DNA of 64,000 bases from an uncultured Acetobacteraceae bacterium (GTDB lineage: Bacteria > Pseudomonadota > Alphaproteobacteria > Acetobacterales > Acetobacteraceae), in the NCBI GenBank assembly GCA_903924985.1, contig CAIYDT010000047.1:1-64000 (forward strand), written 5' to 3'. Shown in pieces: positions 20,419-29,373 of this stretch. A model generated the notes under the pieces. It was not told where the DNA came from. It made no database searches and saw nothing but the letters and a program-made list of their open reading frames with translations. Position numbers and translations under genes: made by a program. Within the stretch, counting starts at the first letter, position 1. Each line of letters starts with the position of its first letter.

Positions 20419-21867
20419 ATGGGTAAGCCGACGGGATTTCTAGAGATCGAACGCCAGGACCGGCGCTACACCAAGCCCGAGGTGCGCCTGCAATCGTACA
20501 ACGAGTTCATCGAACCGCTGGCGCCCGAAGTCCTGAAGGGGCAGGCCTCTCGCTGTATGGATTGCGGCATCCCGTTCTGCCACAACGGCTGCCCGGTCAA
20601 TAACATGATCCCGGACTGGAACAATCTGGTCTACAAGGACCAGTTCCAGCACGCGCTGACCGTGCTGCATTCCACCAATAATTTCCCGGAGTTCACCGGC
20701 CGCGTCTGCCCCGCCCCGTGCGAGGCGTCCTGCACGCTGAACATCGATGACTCGCCCGTCACCATCAAAACCATCGAATGCGCTATCGTCGATCGCGGGT
20801 GGGAAGAAGGCTGGATCGTGCCGCTGACGGCCAGCCACCGCACCGGCAAGACGATCGCGGTGATCGGGTCCGGTCCGGCCGGTCTGGCGTGCTCGCAACA
20901 ACTGGCGCGGGCCGGTCACTCCGTCACCCTGTTCGAGAAGAACGACCGCATCGGCGGGCTGCTGCGCTACGGCATCCCCGACTTCAAAATGGAAAAGCAC
21001 CTGATCGACCGCCGCATCGAGCAGATGACGGCCGAGGGCATGGAATTCCGCCCCGGGGTCGAGGTGGGCGTAACCGTCAGCATGGAAGAATTGCTGGCCG
21101 AATTCGACGCGGTGGTATTGTCGGGTGGCGCCGAGTGGCCGCGCGATCTGGCGGTGCCCAACCGCAAGATCGACGGCATCCATTTCGCCATGGACTTCCT
21201 GCGGCAGCAAAACAAGCGCGACGCTGGGGACGATGAAGCGAAGGCCGCGCCTGAAGGAACCATCAGCGCGGAGGGTAAGCATGTCGTTGTGATCGGCGGC
21301 GGCGATACCGGGTCCGACTGCATCGGCACCTCGGCTCGCCAGGGTGCGGCCTCGATCACGCAGATCGAGATCATGCCGAAGCCGCCGGTGAAGGAGAACA
21401 AGCCGCTGGTATGGCCGGATTGGCCGAACAAGCTGCGTTCGTCCCACGCCCACGACGAGGGCGTGGCGCGCGACTGGTCGGTGCTGACCAAGGACGCAGT
21501 ATCGGAAAACGGCCGCGTCACCGCGCTGGATTGCGCCCGCGTGGAGTGGGTGTCCGAAGGCGGTCGCATGCAGATGAAGGAAGTCGCCGGCAGCGGCTTC
21601 CAGTTGAAGGCCGATCTGGTGCTGCTGGCGATGGGCTTCCTCGGCCCCAACCGCAACGCGCTGCTGGATCAGGCGGGGGTCGAGCTGGACCAACGCGGCA
21701 ACGTCGCGGCGAACACGGTGGAATACCGCACGTCGCGCGACAAGCTGTTCGCCGCCGGCGATATGCGGCGCGGTCAGTCCCTGGTGGTCTGGGCGATCCG
21801 CGAGGGCAGGCAATGCGCCCGGTCGGTGGACCAGTTCCTGATGGGGAAGACGTCGCTGCCGCGGTAA
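20419..21867 (+). CDS. gltD: Glutamate synthase (NADPH) small subunit
   Basis: Beta subunit of GOGAT (482 residues), which takes electrons from NADPH through FAD and two 4Fe-4S clusters to GltB. The N-terminal cluster cysteines are Cys46, Cys49, Cys54 and Cys58, with a second set around Cys97, Cys101 and Cys105. The FAD dinucleotide motif is GSGPAG (150-155) and the NADPH motif GGGDTG lies near residue 293. Start ATG at 20419 ([10 protein letters not shown]) rather than the upstream ATG at 20404, because the former matches the family start and has GGAGA before it. It forms an operon with gltB, 88 bases apart. Confidence 0.97.
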   Translation: MGKPTGFLEIERQDRRYTKPEVRLQSYNEFIEPLAPEVLKGQASRCMDCGIPFCHNGCPVNNMIPDWNNLVYKDQFQHALTVLHSTNNFPEFTGRVCPAPCEASCTLNIDDSPVTIKTIECAIVDRGWEEGWIVPLTASHRTGKTIAVIGSGPAGLACSQQLARAGHSVTLFEKNDRIGGLLRYGIPDFKMEKHLIDRRIEQMTAEGMEFRPGVEVGVTVSMEELLAEFDAVVLSGGAEWPRDLAVPNRKIDGIHFAMDFLRQQNKRDAGDDEAKAAPEGTISAEGKHVVVIGGGDTGSDCIGTSARQGAASITQIEIMPKPPVKENKPLVWPDWPNKLRSSHAHDEGVARDWSVLTKDAVSENGRVTALDCARVEWVSEGGRMQMKEVAGSGFQLKADLVLLAMGFLGPNRNALLDQAGVELDQRGNVAANTVEYRTSRDKLFAAGDMRRGQSLVVWAIREGRQCARSVDQFLMGKTSLPR

Positions 21868-21924
21868 TTCATTTAAAGGGCGACGTTCGGCCCAGGGCGA
21901 TTGTTGTTCGCGGCCCCTAACCGG

Positions 21925-22473
21925 TCATTCCGGTAACTTATCCAATCCCTCCGTCACCGGCACGTCGAACGCGTTCGTCATGCCGCACAGGAAGGCGTAG
22001 AAATTCATCGACGCCGTCATTTCGACCATCCATTGCCCGCCGTGCTTCTTGTTCAGCCGGTCGAACAATGCCTGGTCGCACCGGTTCGTGCGCATCAATT
22101 GACGCGCGTAATCGATTACGTCGCGCTGGTCTTCGGGCAAGCCGGCGGTGTCGCCCTTGGCGCGAATCAAATCAATCAGATCCTCGGGCAGGTTGACCCT
22201 GCGAGCGTAGCCGACCTGCGCACCCCAGACGTATTTCGCCTCCCGTTCCCGCACGGCCGCCAGCACGGCCAGCATCCGCGGCAGATCGGCGACCACGCTC
22301 TTTTCGCGGACGAAAGGCACCAGCGGCAGCAGCAACTCGGCCAAAGCAGGGCTGTGCAGCAGCACGCCGAATGGGCCGCGCACGGCGCCGAACACCTCCA
22401 TCACGCCGTCGACGACGTGGTGGTAATCGGCCGGCACGTCCGTCTTGCCGGTTTTGAGCGGAATTCTTGGCAT
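21925..22473 (-). CDS. Carboxymuconolactone decarboxylase family protein
   Basis: A 182-residue all-alpha CMD-fold protein (MPRIPLKTGKTDVPADYHHV). The family helix VVADLPRMLAVLAAVREREAKYVWGAQVGYARRVNLPEDLID is clear, but the CxxC redox pair is absent, so peroxidase activity is unlikely. It follows the VOC dioxygenase gene by 15 bases on the same strand, so the two are probably cotranscribed and act in one aromatic or lactone pathway. This is the second CMD protein in the window (the other ends at 4107); the two are only distantly similar. Confidence 0.78.
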   Translation of the reverse strand: MPRIPLKTGKTDVPADYHHVVDGVMEVFGAVRGPFGVLLHSPALAELLLPLVPFVREKSVVADLPRMLAVLAAVREREAKYVWGAQVGYARRVNLPEDLIDLIRAKGDTAGLPEDQRDVIDYARQLMRTNRCDQALFDRLNKKHGGQWMVEMTASMNFYAFLCGMTNAFDVPVTEGLDKLPE

Positions 22474-22488
22474 TTTCGTTTCCCCTTA

Positions 22489-23487
22489 TCACGCCGCGCG
22501 CGTGGCATCCCACCACGGGCAGACGCCGCTGATTTTCTGGTAATTGCCTTCGATCACCTGCACCGGCACGCGCTGCCCGTCGGCGGCGGCTTTCAGCTTC
22601 ATGGCGCGCGCGGCGTCCCGTTGTTCCGGCGGCAGCCAGGCGCGTTCGTGACCCCAGAGGCTGGGGCCGACGGTGACCTCGGTCGCTTGCCAATTGCCAG
22701 GGGTAACGTCCTTACCGCCCCAGCCGCATTCGACCATGAAGCCCGAGGGCGAGCGCAGGTAATACGACGTCACCGCATCGTTCGGATGGCGGCCCAAGGT
22801 GGTGGCGATCTTCTCCGGCTCCCCCAGCGCGATGTCGTAGCCCTGGCCGACGTCGTCCAGCGAGTAATACTCCACCATCAGATGGTGCAGATCGGCGCGG
22901 CCGGTTTCGATGAGTGCCACGCTGTGATGCCGGGGATTGGCGTGCATGAAGTAGGCACGAAATGGCTTCGTAATATAGTCGCTGACGCCGAATCCCAACA
23001 CATCGTGGTAGAATCCGTACAAATCGTCGATGTTCTTCACGTGGAACACCGCGTGCCCCATGCCCAAGGCGCCGGTGCGAAAGCCGGAGTGGGTGCGACC
23101 GGGGACGAACGCGGTATCGGCGACAGCGGGGCCATGGAAGGCCTCCAACCTGTTACCGCCAGGGTCGGAGAAGCTGATCAACGCCTTCACGAACCGCTGG
23201 TCCGCCAAGGATCGCGATTCCTGCCGCACGGGCACCCCGGCGGCTTCAAGCCGAGCGGCCAAGGCGTGGAGCGCGGTGGCATCGGCGACCTCCCAGCCGA
23301 AATAGCGCTCCCCATCCGCCAGGCTGCGGTCGATGACGAAGCGCTGCTTGCGGTCGTCCATGCGAAACGACCGGCTGGCGTTGCCGTGCTCAACCATTTG
23401 CATGCCGACCCAGCCGGTGACGAAGTCCGACCAGTCCGAAAGGTTGGACGCACCGATGCCGACGTAGCCGAGGCCTTGGATTTCCAT
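22489..23487 (-). CDS. VOC-family extradiol dioxygenase-like protein
   Basis: A 332-residue protein with two vicinal-oxygen-chelate modules, like 2,3-dihydroxybiphenyl 1,2-dioxygenases. The first module starts MEIQGLGYVGIGASNLSDW; the second holds the metal ligands, with His in MGHAVFHVKN (about 144-153), His in RADLHHLMVEY (about 205-215) and Glu in FMVECGWGG (about 259-267). This spacing fits an active Fe(II) ring-cleaving enzyme. The start ATG at 23487 has a strong CCAGGAGGACTCCC leader. A TATACT hexamer (23511-23516, minus strand) and an FNR-type box lie upstream. It leads a two-gene operon with the CMD protein. Confidence 0.85.
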   Translation of the reverse strand: MEIQGLGYVGIGASNLSDWSDFVTGWVGMQMVEHGNASRSFRMDDRKQRFVIDRSLADGERYFGWEVADATALHALAARLEAAGVPVRQESRSLADQRFVKALISFSDPGGNRLEAFHGPAVADTAFVPGRTHSGFRTGALGMGHAVFHVKNIDDLYGFYHDVLGFGVSDYITKPFRAYFMHANPRHHSVALIETGRADLHHLMVEYYSLDDVGQGYDIALGEPEKIATTLGRHPNDAVTSYYLRSPSGFMVECGWGGKDVTPGNWQATEVTVGPSLWGHERAWLPPEQRDAARAMKLKAAADGQRVPVQVIEGNYQKISGVCPWWDATRAA

Positions 23488-23547
23488 GGGAGTCCTCCTG
23501 GTTTTGGGGGAGTATAAGCGCCCGAAACGCCGATACGCCATGGCCCA

Positions 23548-23561
23548 TTGATCCAGGTCAA
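23548..23561. promoter_or_regulatory. FNR/Anr-type box between the VOC operon and hemN
   Basis: TTGATCCAGGTCAA matches the FNR consensus TTGAT-N4-ATCAA at 9 of 10 defined positions. It lies in the 107-base divergent space, centred about 40 bases before the hemN ATG and 67 bases before the VOC-dioxygenase ATG. hemN genes are classic FNR-family targets in Rhodobacter and Pseudomonas. Confidence 0.8.
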
Positions 23562-23594
23562 AGCAACGCCCTCCTAGGGGACGATGATGCGGGC

Positions 23595-24947
23595 ATGGAT
23601 ACAAATCAACGCCTCGCCAAGTACGACCGGCTGGTGCCGCGCTACACCAGCTACCCAACGGCGCCGCATTTCTCCGGCGCTGTCACACCCGCCGACTACG
23701 CTGCCTGGCTGCGCGGGTTACCCGAAGATGCACCGCTATCTCTCTACTTGCATGTGCCGTTCTGCGCGTCCCTCTGCTTGTTCTGCGCTTGCCACACGAC
23801 GGTGGTGAACCAGCGCGCGCCGCTGGAGGCTTACGCCCAAACGCTGCTGATGGAGATCGATCTGGTCTCTCGCACGATCGGGCGGCGGCAGAAGGTGCAA
23901 CACATCCATTGGGGCGGCGGCACACCGACCAGCCTGCCGCCCACCGCGATGCGCGACATCATGACCCGCCTGCGGGCGTTCTTCGACGTGGTCGATGACG
24001 CGGAGGTCGCGGTCGAAATCGATCCTCGTACCCTGTCGGCCGCATCGCTGGACGCACTTGCCGAGATGGGCACCACCCGTGCCAGTCTCGGAGTGCAGGA
24101 TTTCGACCCGAAAGTGCAGGAGGCGATCAACCGGCATCAGGATCTGGCGCTGACCACACAATGTGCCGAGCGACTGAGGGGGGCGGGGATTCGGTCGCTG
24201 AATCTCGATCTGATCTACGGACTGCCTTACCAAACGACAGGCGGGATACGCGACACCGTGCGTCAGGCTCTGGGCCTGCGCCCCGACCGGGTCGCTGTGT
24301 TTGGCTACGCGCATGTGCCCTGGATGAAGAAGCACCAGGCACTGATCCCGGATGCTTCGCTGCCCGGCCGCGACGAACGCTACGCCCAGCAGCAGGCCGC
24401 CGAGGCCGCGATCGCCGAAGCCGGTTATGTGCGGGTCGGCTTGGACCATTTCGCCCTGCCGGACGACGCCCTTGCACAGGCGTCGTTATCCAACAGCCTG
24501 AAGCGCAACTTCCAGGGGTACACCACCGATGCCGCACCGGTGCTGCTGGGTTTGGGTGCCTCCTCCATCGGGTCGCTGCCCGACGGCTACGTGCAGAACC
24601 ACCCCGGAGTACCGGCGTGGCGTGACGCGGTGCACAACGGCACGTTGCCCATCGCCCGAGGCATCGCGCTGACCCCGGCGGACCGGCTGCGGCGGGACGT
24701 GATCGAGCAGATCATGTGCGGCTTTGCCGTCGATCTGGCCGAAACCGCGGCCCGCCATGACTCGAGCCCCGCCGGCCTGATGGACGCCGCCCCGGCCTTG
24801 CAGGAGATGGAACGGGACGGGCTGGTGCATTGGGAAGGCTACCAGTTGTCGGTAACACAAGCCGGCCGGCCCTTCGTGCGCAACGTGGCGGCAGCGTTCG
24901 ACACCTGGCTGCAGCCGGGCGCCGGGCGCCATTCGTCGGCGGTGTGA
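23595..24947 (+). CDS. hemN: Oxygen-independent coproporphyrinogen III oxidase
   Basis: Radical-SAM enzyme that decarboxylates coproporphyrinogen III to protoporphyrinogen IX without oxygen. The 4Fe-4S/SAM motif is CASLCLFC (Cys57, Cys61, Cys64). The true HemN signature PRYTSYPTAPHF is at residues 15-26 and the C-terminal HemN domain is present, so this is a genuine HemN and not the HemW look-alike; length (450) is normal. The start ATG at 23595 follows an FNR-type box. The two oxygenase genes downstream start 1 and about 650 bases after its stop, on the same strand. Confidence 0.95.
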   Translation: MDTNQRLAKYDRLVPRYTSYPTAPHFSGAVTPADYAAWLRGLPEDAPLSLYLHVPFCASLCLFCACHTTVVNQRAPLEAYAQTLLMEIDLVSRTIGRRQKVQHIHWGGGTPTSLPPTAMRDIMTRLRAFFDVVDDAEVAVEIDPRTLSAASLDALAEMGTTRASLGVQDFDPKVQEAINRHQDLALTTQCAERLRGAGIRSLNLDLIYGLPYQTTGGIRDTVRQALGLRPDRVAVFGYAHVPWMKKHQALIPDASLPGRDERYAQQQAAEAAIAEAGYVRVGLDHFALPDDALAQASLSNSLKRNFQGYTTDAAPVLLGLGASSIGSLPDGYVQNHPGVPAWRDAVHNGTLPIARGIALTPADRLRRDVIEQIMCGFAVDLAETAARHDSSPAGLMDAAPALQEMERDGLVHWEGYQLSVTQAGRPFVRNVAAAFDTWLQPGAGRHSSAV

Positions 24948-24948
24948 C

Positions 24949-25590
24949 ATGAGCCTGGATCTTGCCGACGACCTGATCGACTTCGGCGCCTTCGCCCGCA
25001 CGCCGTTGGTGCGGGAGCCATTCGACCACTTGGTGCTGCCGGGGTTCGTGCCGCACGACGCGGCGGTGGCCGCTGCCGCCGCCTTCCCCGGCCCCGATTT
25101 GCCCGGCGTGCTGCCGGCGCCCATGGATCCACCGCACGACGCGTTCGGCGATCTGTTGCGATTGATCCGCGCCCCCCGTACCTCCAAGGCATTCGGGGAG
25201 AAATTCGGGCTGACGCTGGATCCGGCCACGCTGATGGTGACATTGCGGGCCCGCACGCGCCCGGTCGACGGGCAGATCCACACCGACAGCACCACCAAGG
25301 TGGTCACCGCGCTGATCTATCTGAATACCGATTGGTCCGATGACGGCGGCCGCCTGCGCCTGCTGCGCGGGCCGGACGATATCGAGGACATGGTCGGCGA
25401 AGTTCCCCCCATCGCCGGAACGCTGATCGCCTTCCGACGCACCGACAACTCCTGGCACGGGCATAAGCCGTATGACGGCCAGCGCCGGGCCATCATGTTC
25501 AATTGGATGACCGATGCCGCGGCGGCGCGGCGGGAGCTGCGGCGCCACGCCGTGTCCGCCGGCATCAAGAACCTGTTTCATTTCGGCTAA
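24949..25590 (+). CDS. 2-oxoglutarate/Fe(II)-dependent oxygenase
   Basis: A 213-residue double-stranded-beta-helix oxygenase. The iron triad is His111-x-Asp113 (QIHTDS) and His170 (SWHGHKPY), with Arg179/Arg180 (GQRRAIMFNW) placed to bind the 2-oxoglutarate carboxylate. Start ATG at 24949, one base after the hemN stop, so it is almost certainly cotranscribed. It is about as close to prolyl-hydroxylase-like (P4Hc) proteins as to sugar-modifying ones; the substrate is unknown. The next gene encodes another oxygenase of the same fold. Confidence 0.82.
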   Translation: MSLDLADDLIDFGAFARTPLVREPFDHLVLPGFVPHDAAVAAAAAFPGPDLPGVLPAPMDPPHDAFGDLLRLIRAPRTSKAFGEKFGLTLDPATLMVTLRARTRPVDGQIHTDSTTKVVTALIYLNTDWSDDGGRLRLLRGPDDIEDMVGEVPPIAGTLIAFRRTDNSWHGHKPYDGQRRAIMFNWMTDAAAARRELRRHAVSAGIKNLFHFG

Positions 25591-25601
25591 GGATCGCGCC
25601 C

Positions 25602-26270
25602 ATGGGCATGCTCATGCTTTCCCCGGCTGGTGGGCGCGTGCGGTGCGCGCTGCGCCGGGCAGCACGTGTCGACACCCCGTACCGTTATTGGCTGCCACAC
25701 GGCGTGCTGCCGTTGGATCTGGCCCAGGCACTGACCGAACTACCCTTCCCTCCGCCCCCCGTCGCCGACACGCTGGGCAAGCGGGAGACGCACAACGCCC
25801 AGCGCATCTTCGTCTCCCCCCAAAGCCAGGATCGGTACCTGGCCTGCGCCGAACTGGCGGAGGCCTTTCAGGACGACGCGACGGTGGCGCTGCTACAGGA
25901 CATGACGGGCGCGGAGCTGGAGGGCGGCTACCTGCGCATCGAGTGCTGCCTGGACACCGACGGATTCTGGCTGGAGCCGCACACCGACATCGGCGCCAAG
26001 ATGCTGACCTTGCTGATCTACTTGTCCGATCATGAGGATGCAGCCGATTGGGGCACCGATGTCATGGATTCCCAGGGGCACGTGCTGGCGCGCGCGCCCG
26101 GCACCTTCAACGACGGGCTGCTGTTCGTCCCGGCAGCGGATACCTGGCACGGCTTCACCCGCCGCCCGATCCGGGGTGTGCGGCGGTCGCTGATCGTCAA
26201 CTACGTAAAGCGGGAATGGCGCTCCCGGCACGAACTGGCGTTTCCCGATCAGCCCGTCGTCGCGGCTTAG
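25602..26270 (+). CDS. 2-oxoglutarate/Fe(II)-dependent oxygenase (second, tandem)
   Basis: A 222-residue protein with the same oxygenase fold. The iron ligands are His127-x-Asp129 (LEPHTDIG) and His183 (TWHGFTRR), with Arg191 and Arg194/195 following for the co-substrate. It begins at ATG 25602 after AAGGATCG, 11 bases downstream of the first oxygenase. It shares the arrangement LTLLIYLS and TWHGF with its neighbour (ALIYLNT, SWHGH) but is otherwise diverged, so an old duplication is possible. It converges with the lactonase gene, the two stop codons overlapping. Confidence 0.82.
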   Translation: MGMLMLSPAGGRVRCALRRAARVDTPYRYWLPHGVLPLDLAQALTELPFPPPPVADTLGKRETHNAQRIFVSPQSQDRYLACAELAEAFQDDATVALLQDMTGAELEGGYLRIECCLDTDGFWLEPHTDIGAKMLTLLIYLSDHEDAADWGTDVMDSQGHVLARAPGTFNDGLLFVPAADTWHGFTRRPIRGVRRSLIVNYVKREWRSRHELAFPDQPVVAA

Positions 26271-27136
26271 GCGTCCTTGAACAGTGCGACCGGCGCACCC
26301 TTCGCCGGGGCCTGGCAACGGAACAGGCCGCCGAGTGTGGGATGTTCGGCGAGAACGGTGGCTGATTTCCCCTCTCGGAGGGAGGTCACGTACATGTAGT
26401 CCTCGGCGAAGCACGGCATGGTCGGGCCGGGGACCGGGAAGGGCAGCTTCCTCAACAATTGCCCTGCCGGGGAGAAGCAGTTGATGCAGCCGGCCGAGGG
26501 GCCCGCCGACCAGTAATTCCCGTCCACGTCCATCGCCGCGCCATCGGGGCGGCCGTCCTCGTTGGTGAGTTTCGCGATTTGCCGGTGGTTCGATGTGGCG
26601 CCGGTGGCGGGGTCGAAGTCCCAGGCCTCGACGATCGCGGACGTGGAGTCGGAGTGGTACATGATCCGCCCGTCCGGCGACCAGGCCAGACCGTTCGAAA
26701 CGGCGTAGCCCTCCGACCGTTTTTCGATCTTCCCGTCGGCCGTCACGCGATAAAGCGCGCCGATCGGCTGGCGGGGGGAATTCTCATCCATGCTGCCAAC
26801 CCAGAAAGCGCCGTCCGGTCCCACCTTGCCGTCGTTCAGGCGGTTGGTGGCGGGTTCGTTTATTTTCCCCGTCAACCCGGTCGTCGTACCGGTCTTGGGA
26901 TCGAACAGCACGACGTGATGCCGCTGCGCCACGACCAGCCGGCCGGATTCGCACAGGCCGAAACTGCCCACAACTTCCGGAAAATCCCATGCCTCGCGGG
27001 CACCCGAGTCGACCGACAAGGCGTGGATGCGCTTCGCGGGAATGTCGCAGAACAGCAGCCGGCGCGTCGCGGGATCCCAGGTCGGGCACTCCGACACACC
27101 GCTGCGGCAGTCCCAGACCAGTTCGAATGTGCTCAT
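26267..27136 (-). CDS. SMP-30/gluconolactonase/LRE family protein
   Basis: A 289-residue six-bladed beta-propeller lactonase. It starts at ATG 27136 (MSTFELVWDCRSGVSECPTWD) after GGGAGAAACACGAACC. Metal-site residues of the family are visible: Glu18 in VSECP, Asn in NRLNDGKVGPDGAFWVGSM (about 120-138), Asn in VSNGLAWSPD (about 163-172) and Asp in GRPDGAAMDVDGNYW (about 212-226). It probably hydrolyses a sugar lactone such as gluconolactone or arabinonolactone. It is divergent from the Gfo/Idh/MocA gene (55 bases apart), which fits a shared sugar pathway. Confidence 0.9.
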   Translation of the reverse strand: MSTFELVWDCRSGVSECPTWDPATRRLLFCDIPAKRIHALSVDSGAREAWDFPEVVGSFGLCESGRLVVAQRHHVVLFDPKTGTTTGLTGKINEPATNRLNDGKVGPDGAFWVGSMDENSPRQPIGALYRVTADGKIEKRSEGYAVSNGLAWSPDGRIMYHSDSTSAIVEAWDFDPATGATSNHRQIAKLTNEDGRPDGAAMDVDGNYWSAGPSAGCINCFSPAGQLLRKLPFPVPGPTMPCFAEDYMYVTSLREGKSATVLAEHPTLGGLFRCQAPAKGAPVALFKDA

Positions 27137-27191
27137 GGTTCGTGTTTCTCCCTTGTGCGATGCTAGTACTACGGGACTGAGAGGACGCAAG

Positions 27192-28187
27192 ATGATTCAG
27201 GCAGCGATCGTAGGCCTCGGCCGGTGGGGACAGAACCTCGTGACCTCGGTGCGCGGCAGCGACGCGATCCGCTTTACCGCCGCCAACACGCGCAATGGCA
27301 ACACCGCTTCGGCCTTTTGCCAAGAAAACGGGCTGCGCTGGACCGCCGATCTGGACGACATCCTGGCCGACGCCGGGATCGGCGCGGTGGTGCTCGCAAC
27401 CCCGCACAGCCTGCACGCCGATCAGGTGAAGCGCGCCGCCGCCGCGGGGAAGCATGTGTTCGTCGAAAAGCCCTTCGCCCTGACCACCGCCGACGCAGTC
27501 GCGATGATCGATGCGGCGGCCAAGGCCGGCGTCGTCCTGGCGGTGGGCTTCAACCGGCGCTTCCACCCCTCAATGGTGCGGATGCGGGAGGCTGTGAAAT
27601 CCGGCGCCCTCGGCACCATCGTCACGATCAACGCCGAGCAGACGGCGCTGCACGGGTTGACGATGGCGGCGGACGCGTGGCGGGTCAGACCCGATGAGGC
27701 ACCCGGCGGCGCCATGACCGCCATCGGCGTGCATCTGGTGGACGGCATGATCGACCTCCTCGGTCCGGTGAAGGAGGTGAACGCCATCGTCTCCCGCCGC
27801 GCCGCGCCTCTGGCCGACGACACGACGCATGTGCAGCTGCGCTTCGCATCGGGCGCGCTGGGGCAAATTTTTTGCTCCACCGCCGCCACGCCGCATTACC
27901 GGTTCGCGGCCTACGGGACGGGCGGGTTCGCGGAGATTTTGGGGCATCCGATGGCGACGTATCGGCTGGTGCCGGCCATCCCCGGCGACCACCACCGCCC
28001 CGCCGCGCCGGAGGTCACCGAGACCCCGGGTTTCAATATGCTGACCGCCGAGCTGGAAGCCTTCGCTGCCGCCATTGTGGCCAAGCGGCCGTTTCCCACG
28101 CCGCTGTCCGACATCCTGCACGGGGTCGAGGTGTTCGAGGCTGTGTGCCGCTCGGCGGAGGTGGGGCGGCCGGTGGGGGTGGGGTAG
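27192..28187 (+). CDS. Gfo/Idh/MocA family oxidoreductase
   Basis: A 331-residue NAD(P)-dependent sugar or inositol dehydrogenase. The Rossmann motif is GLGRWGQNL (about 8-16) and the catalytic Lys is in VEKPFALT (about 93-100), the EKP motif of the family. The C-terminal alpha/beta domain begins near GFNRRFHPS (about 122). Start ATG at 27192 behind GAGGACGCAAG. Divergent from the SMP-30 lactonase, so the pair may oxidise a sugar to a lactone and open the lactone. Longer in-frame starts upstream run into the lactonase gene. Confidence 0.9.
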   Translation: MIQAAIVGLGRWGQNLVTSVRGSDAIRFTAANTRNGNTASAFCQENGLRWTADLDDILADAGIGAVVLATPHSLHADQVKRAAAAGKHVFVEKPFALTTADAVAMIDAAAKAGVVLAVGFNRRFHPSMVRMREAVKSGALGTIVTINAEQTALHGLTMAADAWRVRPDEAPGGAMTAIGVHLVDGMIDLLGPVKEVNAIVSRRAAPLADDTTHVQLRFASGALGQIFCSTAATPHYRFAAYGTGGFAEILGHPMATYRLVPAIPGDHHRPAAPEVTETPGFNMLTAELEAFAAAIVAKRPFPTPLSDILHGVEVFEAVCRSAEVGRPVGVG

Positions 28188-28195
28188 ACCGTCAT

Positions 28196-28378
28196 TCTGT
28201 GTGCCGAAAGATCAGGCTCAAAACCGATACGCAGGCGCGTCCCGGTGGCCTTGGCAAATCGGTCCAGCGTGCGGGTCGATGGACGGATACGGCCGCTTTC
28301 AAGCCGAATGATGGCGGCCGGCTGCCTGTTCAGCTCGGCCCTCACATCGTCGTCAAGGAATTCGACCCGGCACTCCAT
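28196..28378 (-). pseudogene. Fused toxin-antitoxin relic (RelE/HigB start joined to HigA end)
   Basis: From the ATG at 28378 the peptide starts MECRVEFLDDDVRAELNRQP, the pattern with which RelE/HigB-type toxins begin, then runs directly into IIRLESGRIRPSTRTLDRFA and KATGTRLRIGFEPD, the second half of an XRE antitoxin of the HigA type. The toxin body and the first helices of the antitoxin are missing, as expected from a deletion whose ends lay in the two genes. The frame stays open into the antisense of the dehydrogenase gene and stops only at 27911. Gene-family assignments are from motif memory. Confidence 0.6.
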
Positions 28379-28435
28379 CGACGAATTGCATCACAATCCC
28401 CGAATAATACCGCTAATGGTTGTATTTTGCGCCCA

Positions 28436-29305
28436 TCACAACCCCGCATACTTCTCAATCGTGTCCTTCCACGACAGCACGCCCTCGATCCCCGTCGCCG
28501 CGCGCTTCAGCCCCGCCACTCCGGTCACCGGCACCAGCACGCGGCTAATCCCCGCCGCCGCCATGGCGGGCAGCGTTGTGGGGTCGTCCGGCATGCTGGC
28601 GGTAATCTCGATGCTGGCGGGGTCGCGTCCGGCCGCCTCGGCAGAGCTTCGCACCAGCGCCAGCAGCTCGGGCGACGCCCCGCGAGCCGGAAAGAACCCG
28701 TCCGCCAGGCGCCCTGCCCGCGCCGCCGCGGCCTTGGAGTGCCCACCGATCACGATCGGCACCGTCCCGTTGGCCGGCTTCGGCCGCATGTAGGCGTCCT
28801 TGAATTTCACGAACCGCCCCTCGAAGCTTGGGCGGTCCATGGTCCATAGCGCACGCAACGCACCGATATACTCCTCCGTGCGGGCGCCGCGTTCGGCGAA
28901 GGGGACACCCAGGGCCTCGAACTCTTCCTTCAGCCAGCCGACGCCGATGCCCAGAATCACCCGCCCCTTGGACATGTAGTCCAGAGTCGCCACTTGCTTG
29001 GCGCAAATCACCGGGTTGTGCTGCGGCAGGATCAGGATGCCGGTCGCCAGCTTGATGCGAGTCGTATGCGACGCCACCCAGGCCATCCAAATCTGCGGGT
29101 CGGGCAGCACGAAGTCCCCCTCCCCGCCTGGCAGGCGGCCATCGGAGGTATAAGGGTACGCGGACTGGTAGCCGTGCGGGATGACGGTGTGTTCCACGGT
29201 CCAGGCCGATTCGAACCCAGTCGCCTCGGCGGCCTGCACCAGTTCCACGGCGCGCACCGGGTCCACGTAGCGGCCGGTGTTGCAGTAGCGAATGCCGAAT
29301 TTCAT
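28436..29305 (-). CDS. LLM-class flavin-dependent oxidoreductase
   Basis: A 289-residue luciferase-like TIM-barrel enzyme (MKFGIRYCNTGRYVDPVRAV). Family features include the TEHxxxP-type segment VEHTVIPHGY (about 37-46), TGILILPQHNPV (about 88-99) and the GVGWLKEEFEALG loop (about 119-131). It looks like the F420/FMN TIGR03619-type subfamily common in Acetobacteraceae. Whether the cofactor is FMN or F420 cannot be decided from the sequence. It is a single gene, divergent from the parvulin gene downstream of its start. Confidence 0.88.
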   Translation of the reverse strand: MKFGIRYCNTGRYVDPVRAVELVQAAEATGFESAWTVEHTVIPHGYQSAYPYTSDGRLPGGEGDFVLPDPQIWMAWVASHTTRIKLATGILILPQHNPVICAKQVATLDYMSKGRVILGIGVGWLKEEFEALGVPFAERGARTEEYIGALRALWTMDRPSFEGRFVKFKDAYMRPKPANGTVPIVIGGHSKAAAARAGRLADGFFPARGASPELLALVRSSAEAAGRDPASIEITASMPDDPTTLPAMAAAGISRVLVPVTGVAGLKRAATGIEGVLSWKDTIEKYAGL

Positions 29306-29373
29306 GGTTTGGTTTCCCCCGATGCTCGCTATAGCGTGGCGGCAACCGCAGTCTGAACCAGGAGTGCCTCGGC

